A stretch of 64,000 nt of DNA from Alteromonas sp. KC3 (GTDB taxonomy: Bacteria; Pseudomonadota; Gammaproteobacteria; Enterobacterales; Alteromonadaceae), in contig NZ_AP024235.1 in NCBI RefSeq assembly GCF_016756315.1, forward strand, positions 1,860,001-1,924,000, written 5' to 3'. Shown here one piece after another: positions 27,953 to 36,257 of the stretch. Both the position numbers and the translations under genes were made by a program. The notes below the pieces were generated by a model. It had not been told where the DNA came from. It searched no databases and saw only the letters and a list, made by a program, of their open reading frames with translations. Numbering within the stretch: the stretch's first letter is position 1; every line of letters begins with the position of its first letter.

Positions 27953-28636
27953 TTATTTATTTAAGAGCAAAGCAAAAGAGTGCAAACTTGCATTGATGAG
28001 AACAATAGCTTGGTAAAAGCCATTAGCTATTGCTGCCAGCTTAACGTCGTCCGGTAATTGATGGAATTTAACGAGTTGTACAGTCAATATCCCTTCTTTT
28101 TGCTGTAGAGCACCTTCCTCATCCTCAAATCGTATAGTGAGAGGTTCTGAAAGATTGTGTTTTTCAACGAAGTCCAAAAATCCTTGGGTGATTTGGTAGT
28201 GGTTTTGAATGTCGACCATTGATGTTCGCATGGCATATAAAAATTCAGTGTCAGTGCCGTCTTCGTGAAACAATGGCTCTGTACCATTTTCAAAAGCAAC
28301 ATGGAGAGAGTTTACTTTTAGACACGGTTTCGCACCATTTGAGTTACTCAAAGCAAATGGATGGCAATGCACAAAAAGTGGAATGTACTGGGCTTGCCAT
28401 TTCTCATTCTTGATAAATTGATTTGTACCTTCTTCTAAACTTGTAAGTGCATGAACGCTAAGTTTCCCATCCAATGGCGAGCGAAATAACGCAATGGGAT
28501 ATTCACGTTGAATTTGTTCAAACTCAGTTATCAAAATTGGAAAAGTACTCTGATTAAAAATAGCTTTGCCCGTATAATTTTTAGTGATTTTGAGGTGTTG
28601 GTGATTTTCAACCGTTAAGGGCTCGAGCTTTTGCAT
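27953..28636 (-). CDS. SapC-family protein
   Basis: A 227-residue protein. The segment FPILITEFEQIQREYPIALFRS is like the SapC family, named after a Campylobacter S-layer-locus protein. In marine Proteobacteria, genes of this family recur between TonB receptors and tryptophan-halogenase-like genes in polysaccharide loci; their function is undetermined. No signal peptide or membrane helix is evident. It sits 27 bases after the halogenase gene and before lacI in one operon. Confidence 0.75.
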   Translation of the reverse strand: MQKLEPLTVENHQHLKITKNYTGKAIFNQSTFPILITEFEQIQREYPIALFRSPLDGKLSVHALTSLEEGTNQFIKNEKWQAQYIPLFVHCHPFALSNSNGAKPCLKVNSLHVAFENGTEPLFHEDGTDTEFLYAMRTSMVDIQNHYQITQGFLDFVEKHNLSEPLTIRFEDEEGALQQKEGILTVQLVKFHQLPDDVKLAAIANGFYQAIVLINASLHSFALLLNK

Positions 28637-28663
28637 TTGTGTTTACCTGCGCAGAATAAAAGG

Positions 28664-30223
28664 TTAGTGAGAAGGCAAGCCGAATTTGGCAATGTTGTTG
28701 AGAAGTGTTCTCTGGTCGTAAAGTTGATTTTTGAAGTATTGTATTTGCTGTTTTCTTTTTGTTGTTTCTTCACGCATCAGTTGTTCGCACTCAAGAGCGT
28801 CAATATTGTTGGAAGATGTGAAATTAGGCTGCATACCGTAAAGTACATATTGATAGCTTGCGCTTGGAAATACTTCCTCGACAAAAGCAAAGTCGCTATG
28901 CCAAGGTGGTTGGTATTTCCAAAGCATCAAGTTATCCACCAAAGAATCTGGCCAAGTGTCTTTGTTTCGGTGCATTTCCCAAAATGGCTCAGGTCTTTCG
29001 CTAAGGACATAATGAAGTTTTAGAAAATCGATAATTTGTTCCCAACGAGCGAGAAACGTTTGATTAAACTTTTTGGCTACTATTGGCATAACACAAGAGG
29101 TTTTCGGAAGATGTTCGGCAATGTATTTTGCAGCCATTTCAACCAGTACAAGCGAAGAAGCCTCAAGCGGTTCTAAAAAGCCAGCACTCAAACCTACTGC
29201 AACACAATTGTGTTTCCAAAATACTTTTCTATGTCCCGGATTGATATCAAAGTATTTGATATCAATGTCAGAAATATCTCGTCTAATATATTTTGCTAAG
29301 CATTGTTTTGCTTTTTCATTGTTCATGTGATGTGAAGAGAAAACGTGACCAATACCTCTTCTGTGAGGAAGCCCTATATCCCAAATCCAACCTGCTTGCG
29401 TGGCGGTCGAAATTGTGTAAGGAGGAATTGTTTGTCCCTCGTCATAGTCAACATGGAGAGTGGCGGCACGGTCACAAAACAAAGTCTCTTGACACGAAAC
29501 ATACTCCGTTTCGTAATGTTTGCCTAGAAGCCTACTTTTAAATCCCGAGCAATCTATAAACAAGTCACCTGTGATCTTCTCTCCCTTTTCCGTAATCAGC
29601 GCGGTAATAGAGGTTTCACTCGTACCTTCTACTTGGTCGATATCTGCGATCACATGGTTAACCCCTAATTTCTCAATGCAGTGTTTTTTAAGAAATGACG
29701 CAAATGCCGTGGCATCAAGGTGGTATGAATAGTTCAACAGTCCTTCATATTCACGTTGAGATAAATTTTTGGGGGCTAAGTCTAATTCACATACGGCCCC
29801 TTGGGGACATACTATACTTTCAAAGCGTACGCTATGAGGTGTGTTAACATAATTGTTTGCAAGATTGTACGCATGATATCGGCTAGGTTCGACCAGCGGA
29901 TGGTAATAGGCGTCATTATCGCTACCATTAACCCATTTCGCGAACTTTGCACCCTGTTTAAAGGTCGCATTGCATTGGAGTAGGAAATCGGTTTCACTGA
30001 TACCCATCTCTTTAAGTGTGCGTCTCATCGAAGGCCAAGTACCTTCACCTACGCCGGCGATAGGAATGGTTGGAGATTCAACTAACGTGATGTTTACCAA
30101 GTTGGTTTTTTGTTTTTTGTGGTGCGCTGCAATTACGCCAGCAGTAATCCAACCAGCGGTTCCACCACCTAAAATAGTGATGTTCACGATGTCATTTGAA
30201 TTTGATTGTGGCTGTCTATGCAT
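28664..30223 (-). CDS. Tryptophan-halogenase-like flavoprotein 1
   Basis: A 519-residue FAD-dependent protein of the PrnA family. It shows the dinucleotide site [18 protein letters not shown], the halogenase-type FKQGAKF with the Lys that in true halogenases holds HOCl, WIWDIGLPHRRG for the WxWxI motif, and AVGLSAGFLEPLEASS. Homologues accompany TonB receptors in carbohydrate loci, and whether they halogenate is unknown. I chose the Met at 30223; the Met at 30256 lies in a strong hairpin and abuts AGGAG with no spacing, but cannot be ruled out. Confidence 0.85.
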   Translation of the reverse strand: MHRQPQSNSNDIVNITILGGGTAGWITAGVIAAHHKKQKTNLVNITLVESPTIPIAGVGEGTWPSMRRTLKEMGISETDFLLQCNATFKQGAKFAKWVNGSDNDAYYHPLVEPSRYHAYNLANNYVNTPHSVRFESIVCPQGAVCELDLAPKNLSQREYEGLLNYSYHLDATAFASFLKKHCIEKLGVNHVIADIDQVEGTSETSITALITEKGEKITGDLFIDCSGFKSRLLGKHYETEYVSCQETLFCDRAATLHVDYDEGQTIPPYTISTATQAGWIWDIGLPHRRGIGHVFSSHHMNNEKAKQCLAKYIRRDISDIDIKYFDINPGHRKVFWKHNCVAVGLSAGFLEPLEASSLVLVEMAAKYIAEHLPKTSCVMPIVAKKFNQTFLARWEQIIDFLKLHYVLSERPEPFWEMHRNKDTWPDSLVDNLMLWKYQPPWHSDFAFVEEVFPSASYQYVLYGMQPNFTSSNNIDALECEQLMREETTKRKQQIQYFKNQLYDQRTLLNNIAKFGLPSH

Positions 30224-30232
30224 AATGCTTTT

Positions 30233-30254
30233 GCTGGCGGCAAACACCGCCAGC
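30233..30254 (-). other. Intercistronic hairpin between TonB receptor 1 and halogenase 1
   Basis: An 8-bp GC-rich perfect stem, GCTGGCGG/CCGCCAGC, with a 6-base loop. No T-run follows on the minus strand, so it is more likely an mRNA-processing or stabilising element, or a translational attenuator, than a terminator. Confidence 0.6.
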
Positions 30255-30266
30255 ATCTCCTAGTGA

Positions 30267-33017
30267 TTAGAATTTTCCTCGGATACCGATGTTGTAGCGC
30301 GGGCCGTATTCTTCGTAATCGCGGATTTGATTTGAGAAGCGTTGATGGCGTCTTGTTTTTTCATTCGTCACATTTATACCTTCTAAGAAAAGTGACAATG
30401 ATTCATTTATGTCGTAACTTGCGGAGATATCAATCTGGCTATACTCCTCTGTGAAGAGGGGTTCAATTCCGCCTTGTAGAAGGAACTCATCACGCCAGTT
30501 GTATGCAATTCTCACTTGATAATTATCTTGCTCATAAAACGCGACAAGGTTTGCAGAATCACTCAGGCCAGGTAGAGCAAAATCATTCTCCAAAGAGTAA
30601 ACGTCGTAGTTATCGCTGCTGTCGACCATTGTGTAGTTCACAATAGTGCCGAACCCACTTTCGCCAAATAAATGTTGCACGTTGAACTCCCACCCATAAA
30701 CTCGAGTTTCGTCCAAATTGAGCGGCGTAGATACAATCCACTCGATTACCGGATCGCCTGGCTGTGATACACATGCTGGGAGAGGGTTATCCGCTGCTCC
30801 ACCTGGACACCCCGGGCGTGCTGCACCAGCAGGATTTGTTAACGGACCATTAGGGCCTTCTATAACACGTTCCTCTTCACCGATTGCAATGAAGTTATCT
30901 ACTTGCTTGCGAAAATGTCCTAGCGAAACATAACTTCCTTCGTCGTAATAATATTCGAGTGAAAGATCGAAGTTGTCAGCTTCATAGGGTAGAAGGTTAG
31001 GGTTGCCTTGCGATGCTCTAAACGGGCCCGTGGCTAGGTGGTTGTCTAGGCTCGTAGCCGGAAACATAGCGGTAATATCACTTCGCGCTATAGTCTTGCT
31101 ATAAGCAAATCTTGCAATAATGTCGTCAGTAATACTTAGTGAAAAATCAAAATTGGGTAAGAAATGCTCATAGGAGCCATCTAGCGTTTCAAATACTTCT
31201 TCATCAGCAAAGACTTTCGACATTTCTAGTGGTGTTAGCCAGTTAAAGCCTACAACAGGTCTATTAATCGAATATGACTCTACATCTGACTCTTCATACC
31301 TAACACCGAAGTTAGCTCTAACTTCCATATCATTAAATTCGGTTACGAAATCAAAAGATAAGAATGCAGCGGTCGTGATTTCTTCAATTCCATTTAAGCT
31401 CTTGTTTGGTTCAATATAGAGTCCTTGTGCTTTGGTAAGTTCTATGAACTGATCAGCACTGTATACAGGAATGAACTCAAAGCCTATGTCACCCTCTATG
31501 AAACGCAAGTCCAATTCGCTTATATCCAAAGCACCGTTACCTAAACCGAAGTTAGCGCCGTTTATCTTGACAGAGTCAACTGTGTACTTAGTGTGTGCAA
31601 TGCCGAAATGAATGGCGTCCAGTGCGCCATCAGAGAGATTCAACCATCGGCCAGAAAACTGAACTTGCTGTATATTATTTTCGACCTCAAACCCACGCTC
31701 TTGGTACAAATCACCTTCTATGTTTTCAAGTGCATACGCCCCGCCAGGTAACGCGGAATCATCATAGGCAACGGATGGAATATCGCCGCTGAAGTCGGCA
31801 GATATTGTCACCGGCGCCGCAGCACCAAATGGGTTTTTGAGGTTGGCAAGTCTTTCTGCTGGAAGGGCACCAGGGTTTGAATGTGACGTCGAGTCATGTA
31901 GGTCCAGTTTGAAACGCAGAGCATCATTGGCTTGCCAATCAAAGTTAAGGCCATAAGAATCATTCTCAGTCTCGAAGTTATATTCCCAAGACCAGAAATT
32001 AAGCTCGTCGTTTGTACGCAATGGATTGATTATTGTGCCATTAACGTCAGCTGCGCCTTGTTCAACATTGTCGAACCAGAAGCTCATACGATGCTGATTT
32101 CCGAATTCTTCAAGGCGTGACATAACGTAATCTGCTGTCATGGTGAGCGAATCTGTGGGTCTATACTGTAGAACGAGTTGCCCATTTTGGCGTTCGCGCT
32201 CATAGTTCGTGTCGTCGAGATCAACTGTTGGCGTTCGCCATGTTGCGAGTGTTGGATTGCGTGTGGTATCAATTGCCGAAGTATCTGGGTCTGCTTGTCC
32301 AGGGTATCCTCGGCTCCAGTTAAATGCGCCTATTCGATCAACATGACTGTCACGTTCTGCGTGAGAGTATGATGCCAGAATCCCAAACTTTCGGTCTTCA
32401 AACGTTTTACTGATCATGCCAGATACTTCAGGCGTTACACTATCACCCGTGGTGACACTGGTATCCATCACAGCCTTAGCACTCCAAACTGCGACAAATT
32501 CATCCATAGCAAATGGGCGAGCTGTGTTTATGTTGATAGTTGCGCCTATACCACCGGAGCTTACATTTGCTCGCCCAGTTTTATAAACTTCAACACCTGA
32601 TACACTTTCTGCTGCTAGTTCCCTGAAGTTGAAACTGCGAGAAATACCAGCGGTTTCTAGTGCAGATGAGTTAGGCATTTGTCTGTTGTTGAGCGTAACA
32701 AGATTAAAGCTTGGGCCAAAACCACGAACTGTGACCTGGTTACCTTCGTTATTTGTTCGGTCAATGGAGACACCAGTGATTCTCTGTAAAGACTCAGCTA
32801 AGTTTGTATCGGGGAATTTACCAATATCTTCAGCAGAAATCGCATCAACCACACCCGAAGAGCTTCTTTTTACATCCATTGCAGACGCCAGTGCGCCTCG
32901 AATTCCCTTAACTTGAATAACTTCAAGTTCTTTTTCTTCTTGCTGCGCATGGACTTGCGCGCCATGTAGAGCACTTATTATAGAGAGTGATAGTGCAGTT
33001 AACCCATATTTTTTCAT
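30267..33017 (-). CDS. TonB-dependent receptor 1
   Basis: A 916-residue outer-membrane receptor with signal peptide (MKKYGLTALSLSIISALHGAQVHAQ), a TonB-box-like ELEVIQVKG, a plug with SVDAISAEDIGKFPDTNLAESLQRITGVSIDR, and a 22-strand barrel ending in GIRGKF with terminal Phe. This is the TIGR01782-type receptor used by Alteromonadales and Caulobacter for oligosaccharide uptake. It heads the receptor-halogenase-SapC-LacI operon. Two copies of the locus palindrome lie upstream. It is likely the porin for galactan oligosaccharides; the ligand is inferred from context. Confidence 0.92.
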   Translation of the reverse strand: MKKYGLTALSLSIISALHGAQVHAQQEEKELEVIQVKGIRGALASAMDVKRSSSGVVDAISAEDIGKFPDTNLAESLQRITGVSIDRTNNEGNQVTVRGFGPSFNLVTLNNRQMPNSSALETAGISRSFNFRELAAESVSGVEVYKTGRANVSSGGIGATININTARPFAMDEFVAVWSAKAVMDTSVTTGDSVTPEVSGMISKTFEDRKFGILASYSHAERDSHVDRIGAFNWSRGYPGQADPDTSAIDTTRNPTLATWRTPTVDLDDTNYERERQNGQLVLQYRPTDSLTMTADYVMSRLEEFGNQHRMSFWFDNVEQGAADVNGTIINPLRTNDELNFWSWEYNFETENDSYGLNFDWQANDALRFKLDLHDSTSHSNPGALPAERLANLKNPFGAAAPVTISADFSGDIPSVAYDDSALPGGAYALENIEGDLYQERGFEVENNIQQVQFSGRWLNLSDGALDAIHFGIAHTKYTVDSVKINGANFGLGNGALDISELDLRFIEGDIGFEFIPVYSADQFIELTKAQGLYIEPNKSLNGIEEITTAAFLSFDFVTEFNDMEVRANFGVRYEESDVESYSINRPVVGFNWLTPLEMSKVFADEEVFETLDGSYEHFLPNFDFSLSITDDIIARFAYSKTIARSDITAMFPATSLDNHLATGPFRASQGNPNLLPYEADNFDLSLEYYYDEGSYVSLGHFRKQVDNFIAIGEEERVIEGPNGPLTNPAGAARPGCPGGAADNPLPACVSQPGDPVIEWIVSTPLNLDETRVYGWEFNVQHLFGESGFGTIVNYTMVDSSDNYDVYSLENDFALPGLSDSANLVAFYEQDNYQVRIAYNWRDEFLLQGGIEPLFTEEYSQIDISASYDINESLSLFLEGINVTNEKTRRHQRFSNQIRDYEEYGPRYNIGIRGKF

Positions 33018-33041
33018 TTTTGGTGTCCCATATGTTTGTTA

Positions 33042-33053
33042 ATTGTAAACAAT
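33042..33053. promoter_or_regulatory. Locus palindrome, site 1 (TonB receptor 1, proximal)
   Basis: ATTGTAAACAAT has one mismatch to the locus consensus ATTGTTAACAAT and lies 25 bases upstream of the receptor start. Confidence 0.6.
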
Positions 33054-33088
33054 ATGTAGCTCTTTTCATTATTTTTGATTAACTGTTA

Positions 33089-33100
33089 ATTGTCAACAAT
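33089..33100. promoter_or_regulatory. Locus palindrome, site 2 (TonB receptor 1, distal)
   Basis: ATTGTCAACAAT has one mismatch to the consensus and lies 47 bases, about 4.5 helical turns, from site 1. Confidence 0.6.
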
Positions 33101-33127
33101 AATAAGTGGCCAAAAAAAGGCTGAATA

Positions 33128-33751
33128 TCAATTGATTGAATTTAAGAGGGATTTTATTCTTGCCTTTCGAATTGAATAGTCGTTTTCTGATAGGATTGGT
33201 TGAGTCAAATTTCCCGCAAAGCCAACGCCTATGCAACCTACCTTTAACCAGTCAGCAGCGTTTTTTTCATCTACCGCACCGACAGATAAAATTGGAATTT
33301 GATTAAAAGGGCCTGAAACAAGTGATTTAACGTAATCTAAGCCAAGCACGTTGGAGGGAAATAGCTTTACCAGGTCAGCGCCCCATTCATACGCATTATA
33401 AACCTCGGAAGGTGTAAATGCCCCTACGACGATAGGGATGCCTTTTGTATTGGCCATTGCTATGACAGATCTAGACGTATTTGGCGTCACTAAAAATTGC
33501 GCTCCTGCATCAATTGCTTCAGACGCCAAGAAAGTATTTGTTATTGTACCTGCACCAATGCTTATACTCGGGTAACGCTTACGTAAGTCTTTTATAGCCT
33601 GTAAGTAGTTAGGGGTGTTGCTTGTGATTTCTAGTGCTTTGATACCTCCATCAACGAGGCAGTCGACTATTCTTGCTATAGAATGAGTGTCTTTAACGCG
33701 GATGATAGCAATAGCTTTTGATGAACAGATATTTGCAAGAGATTCAGTCAT
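33128..33751 (-). CDS. KDPG/KDPGal aldolase (Eda/DgoA family)
   Basis: A 207-residue class I aldolase that splits 2-keto-3-deoxy-6-phosphogluconate or -galactonate into pyruvate and glyceraldehyde-3-phosphate. The general-base Glu is in ALEITSNTP, and the Schiff-base Lys is in ADLVKLFPSN near residue 133. As third gene of an operon with a DgoD-like dehydratase and an ACS transporter, the galactonate form (DgoA) is more likely than Eda. Met at 33751 is preceded by AGGAA; the 18 codons upstream overlap the transporter gene end. The matching kinase (DgoK) is not in the window. Confidence 0.85.
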   Translation of the reverse strand: MTESLANICSSKAIAIIRVKDTHSIARIVDCLVDGGIKALEITSNTPNYLQAIKDLRKRYPSISIGAGTITNTFLASEAIDAGAQFLVTPNTSRSVIAMANTKGIPIVVGAFTPSEVYNAYEWGADLVKLFPSNVLGLDYVKSLVSGPFNQIPILSVGAVDEKNAADWLKVGCIGVGFAGNLTQPILSENDYSIRKARIKSLLNSIN

Positions 33752-33776
33752 GTGGTTATTCCTAAAATAATGCAGG

Positions 33777-35024
33777 TTAAGATGTTGGTTCGGGTAGCTG
33801 CTCAATTTTTCCGACTAAAAATAAGAAGGAACAGACGCCCAAGAGTGCGAGAAAGCAAATGAGTATTAATGCAGGTTCAAAATTACCATCTTGCACTAAG
33901 TAGCCAATAGCTATGGGTATGATTACAGCCGACAGACCACCAATGAAATTGAAGCAGCCTCCAATGAGTCCTACCATTGATTTAGGCGCTAACAATGAAA
34001 CAAAAATCCAGTTTATAGAGGCCAATCCATTACCAAAGAAAGACAGCGACAAAAACACTGTTACCATGGCTGTGGATTCTACAAAGTTGGCACCAACAGC
34101 GCTGCTAGACAAAAGAAGACCAGCAATAACTGGGGTTTTACGGGCCACTTCGTTACTTACTCCGTATTTTACTAGCCAGTCGCTGAAGGTTCCTGATATG
34201 AGTACGCCAAAAAACGCACAGAGAAATGGCACCGACGCGTAGAAACCAGATTCGACAATACTTAGGCCACGATAATCAGCTAGATAGGTTGGAAACCAGG
34301 TTAGGAAAAACACGAGCGTGCTTCCCAAGCAAAACTGACCAATATACAAACCCCATAATTTTTTACTAGTAAAAGCGAGTTTAAGTTGATTGCGCGTAGC
34401 TTTGAAATCTAATGAGGTTTTTACGTTTGGTTCTTGTGTCGATATGTAGTTTTGCGTTTCGCTTTTCTTAGGATAAGCATAGTACCAAATAGCTCCCCAA
34501 ATGATGCCAATCACTCCAGAAACAACAAACAGACCGCGCCAACCCAGCCACTCTAAAATGAATGCAAGTAACGGAATGGCGAATGCTAGACCGATAAATT
34601 GGCCAGATGTATAAATAGCGATCGCACTAGCTCTTTCTTGTTCTGCAAACCAAGACGTTACAATTTTGTTGTTAAGAGGGTACGAGGGCGCTTCAAATAG
34701 GCCGACCAACATCCGCAGGCCAACTAGCGCTAGAAAGCTACTTACTACCCCATGGATTAGTGTCGCAATGCTCCAGCCAATCATAATCAATGGATAGATA
34801 ACTCTTATCTTCATACGGTCAGCAAGTAACCCCCCTGGAATTTGCAGCAATGAGTATGTCCAGGCAAAAGCAGAGAAAAGAAGACCAATTTGAACACTCG
34901 AGAGAGAAAGGTCTTCCTTCATCTGCGATGCGGCTATCGAAAGGTTAGTTCTATCCATGTAGTTTATGACCACACTCACAAAAATAAGTAGCAGAACACC
35001 GAGTTTTTGGTTTTTAGTTTTCAT
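33777..35024 (-). CDS. MFS transporter, anion:cation symporter family (hexonate type)
   Basis: A 415-residue, 12-helix inner-membrane transporter. The N-terminal NYMDRTNLSIAASQMKEDL and the QIPGGLLADRM signature place it in the ACS branch with DgoT and ExuT, which import galactonate, hexuronates and similar acids with H+. It is the middle gene of the dehydratase-transporter-aldolase operon, supporting import of a galactonate-type acid. I chose the Met at 35024, 4 bases after the dehydratase stop; an in-frame Met at 35051 overlaps that gene. Confidence 0.85.
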   Translation of the reverse strand: MKTKNQKLGVLLLIFVSVVINYMDRTNLSIAASQMKEDLSLSSVQIGLLFSAFAWTYSLLQIPGGLLADRMKIRVIYPLIMIGWSIATLIHGVVSSFLALVGLRMLVGLFEAPSYPLNNKIVTSWFAEQERASAIAIYTSGQFIGLAFAIPLLAFILEWLGWRGLFVVSGVIGIIWGAIWYYAYPKKSETQNYISTQEPNVKTSLDFKATRNQLKLAFTSKKLWGLYIGQFCLGSTLVFFLTWFPTYLADYRGLSIVESGFYASVPFLCAFFGVLISGTFSDWLVKYGVSNEVARKTPVIAGLLLSSSAVGANFVESTAMVTVFLSLSFFGNGLASINWIFVSLLAPKSMVGLIGGCFNFIGGLSAVIIPIAIGYLVQDGNFEPALILICFLALLGVCSFLFLVGKIEQLPEPTS

Positions 35025-35028
35025 CGTT

Positions 35029-36183
35029 TTACCAGTTTGTATAGCTTCCATCAGGTTTCGTTAGCCTTGGCGGCTCCCAATATGAAAATGGCAGTTTTTT
35101 AAGTGAGGCTTCACAGATATCAACTCCTAAACCTGGTACGTCTGGCAATAAAAGGAATGGTCCCTCCGTTTTTGGCATGTGCGAGAAGACCGCAGCATAG
35201 GAAGAAATATCTTCAGCATAAGGAAGCCATTCGAGGCTATCCAGATTAGGAATAGCTGCACAAAAATGCGCTGTTGCTAGTGAACATAAAGGGCTTAATG
35301 GGTTGTGCGGCATCATATCAACATAAAGAAGTTCACACATTGCGGCAATCTTCATCGATTCCGTAAACCCCCCAGCATTGCAGATATCGATACGAGCGAG
35401 GTCTATTAGATTTTGTTTCAAAAATGGATAAAAAGCCCATTTGCTAGTCAGTTCTTCACCAATAGCAAAAGGCGTACTACATGATTGTCGTAATTGGTAG
35501 TAACTATCAGGAGATTCTGAACGAATGGGTTCTTCAATATAATCAAGCGTGCCAGGGGGAATGCGGTTCAGTAAACTCTTGGCTTCTGAAACCGACAAGC
35601 GATGATGAAAGTCAATTCCAAGTTGGATATGAGGGCCAAGCGCATGTCTTACATCAACTAAAACAGATGAAGCCCTTGCAATTGCTTTTCTCGTATCATA
35701 GTCAGTAGACTGCTGGGCGGCACCGTGCTCTCCCGTTGTCAACCGAATGTGGGTCCAACCTTCATCAATACGTTGTTGACAATGAGAGATTATCGTTTCG
35801 TCTAAGGGGTGCGTTACTGTCGCAAAAAGCGGTATTTTATCTCTTTGTTTTCCTCCCAGAAGTTGATAAATGGGCACATTAAAGTGCTTACCTTTAATAT
35901 CATGTAGTGCAATGTCTATTGCAGATATTGCTGCACTTAAAACGCGCCCCCCTTCAAAATATTGGCTGCGATACATTTCTTGCCACAAAGCGCCGATGTC
36001 CAAAGCGTTTTTGCCGATCAGAAATTGTTTAAAATGGCCAATTGCTCCTGCTACTGCGTACTCTCTGCTGGAGAGTCCAGATTCTCCCCAGCCATACTGG
36101 CCACATTCAGTGGTAACTTTTACAAAAAGTACGTTTCTATAACCAAGTGTTTTAACAAATGTTGATATTTGCTCAATAACCAT
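35029..36183 (-). CDS. Enolase-superfamily dehydratase, DgoD (galactonate dehydratase)-like
   Basis: A 384-residue mandelate-racemase-subgroup enzyme. It shows YFEGGRVLSAAISAIDIALHDIKGK in the capping region, then metal ligands in order: Asp and catalytic His in GIDFHHRLS, Glu in YIEEPI, Glu in AIGEELTSKW. The second catalytic His is in DMMPHNPLSPL. The DxH and HNPLSP pattern matches D-galactonate dehydratase, giving 2-keto-3-deoxygalactonate. It looks less like the 3,6-anhydrogalactonate cycloisomerase I recall from Vibrio, though that remains the main alternative in an agar locus. GGAGAAATCT precedes the ATG. It heads the transporter-aldolase operon. Confidence 0.8.
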   Translation of the reverse strand: MVIEQISTFVKTLGYRNVLFVKVTTECGQYGWGESGLSSREYAVAGAIGHFKQFLIGKNALDIGALWQEMYRSQYFEGGRVLSAAISAIDIALHDIKGKHFNVPIYQLLGGKQRDKIPLFATVTHPLDETIISHCQQRIDEGWTHIRLTTGEHGAAQQSTDYDTRKAIARASSVLVDVRHALGPHIQLGIDFHHRLSVSEAKSLLNRIPPGTLDYIEEPIRSESPDSYYQLRQSCSTPFAIGEELTSKWAFYPFLKQNLIDLARIDICNAGGFTESMKIAAMCELLYVDMMPHNPLSPLCSLATAHFCAAIPNLDSLEWLPYAEDISSYAAVFSHMPKTEGPFLLLPDVPGLGVDICEASLKKLPFSYWEPPRLTKPDGSYTNW

Positions 36184-36219
36184 AGATTTCTCCGTTCAAC
36201 CTCTTTATTATTTGATCTA

Positions 36220-36231
36220 ATTGTTAACAGT
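36220..36231. promoter_or_regulatory. Locus palindrome, site 3 (dehydratase operon / NHL gene)
   Basis: ATTGTTAACAGT, one mismatch, lies between the divergent dehydratase (start 36183) and NHL gene (start 36258), close to both starts. Confidence 0.6.
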
Positions 36232-36257
36232 TGTCAATAAAATGTTTGGAACGTCAA

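Noticed and set aside
35029..36183. 3,6-anhydro-L-galactonate cycloisomerase as the primary call
   Set aside because: The DFH and MPHNPLSPL residues and the operon with a hexonate transporter and KDPGal aldolase match galactonate dehydratase better; kept only as an alternative.
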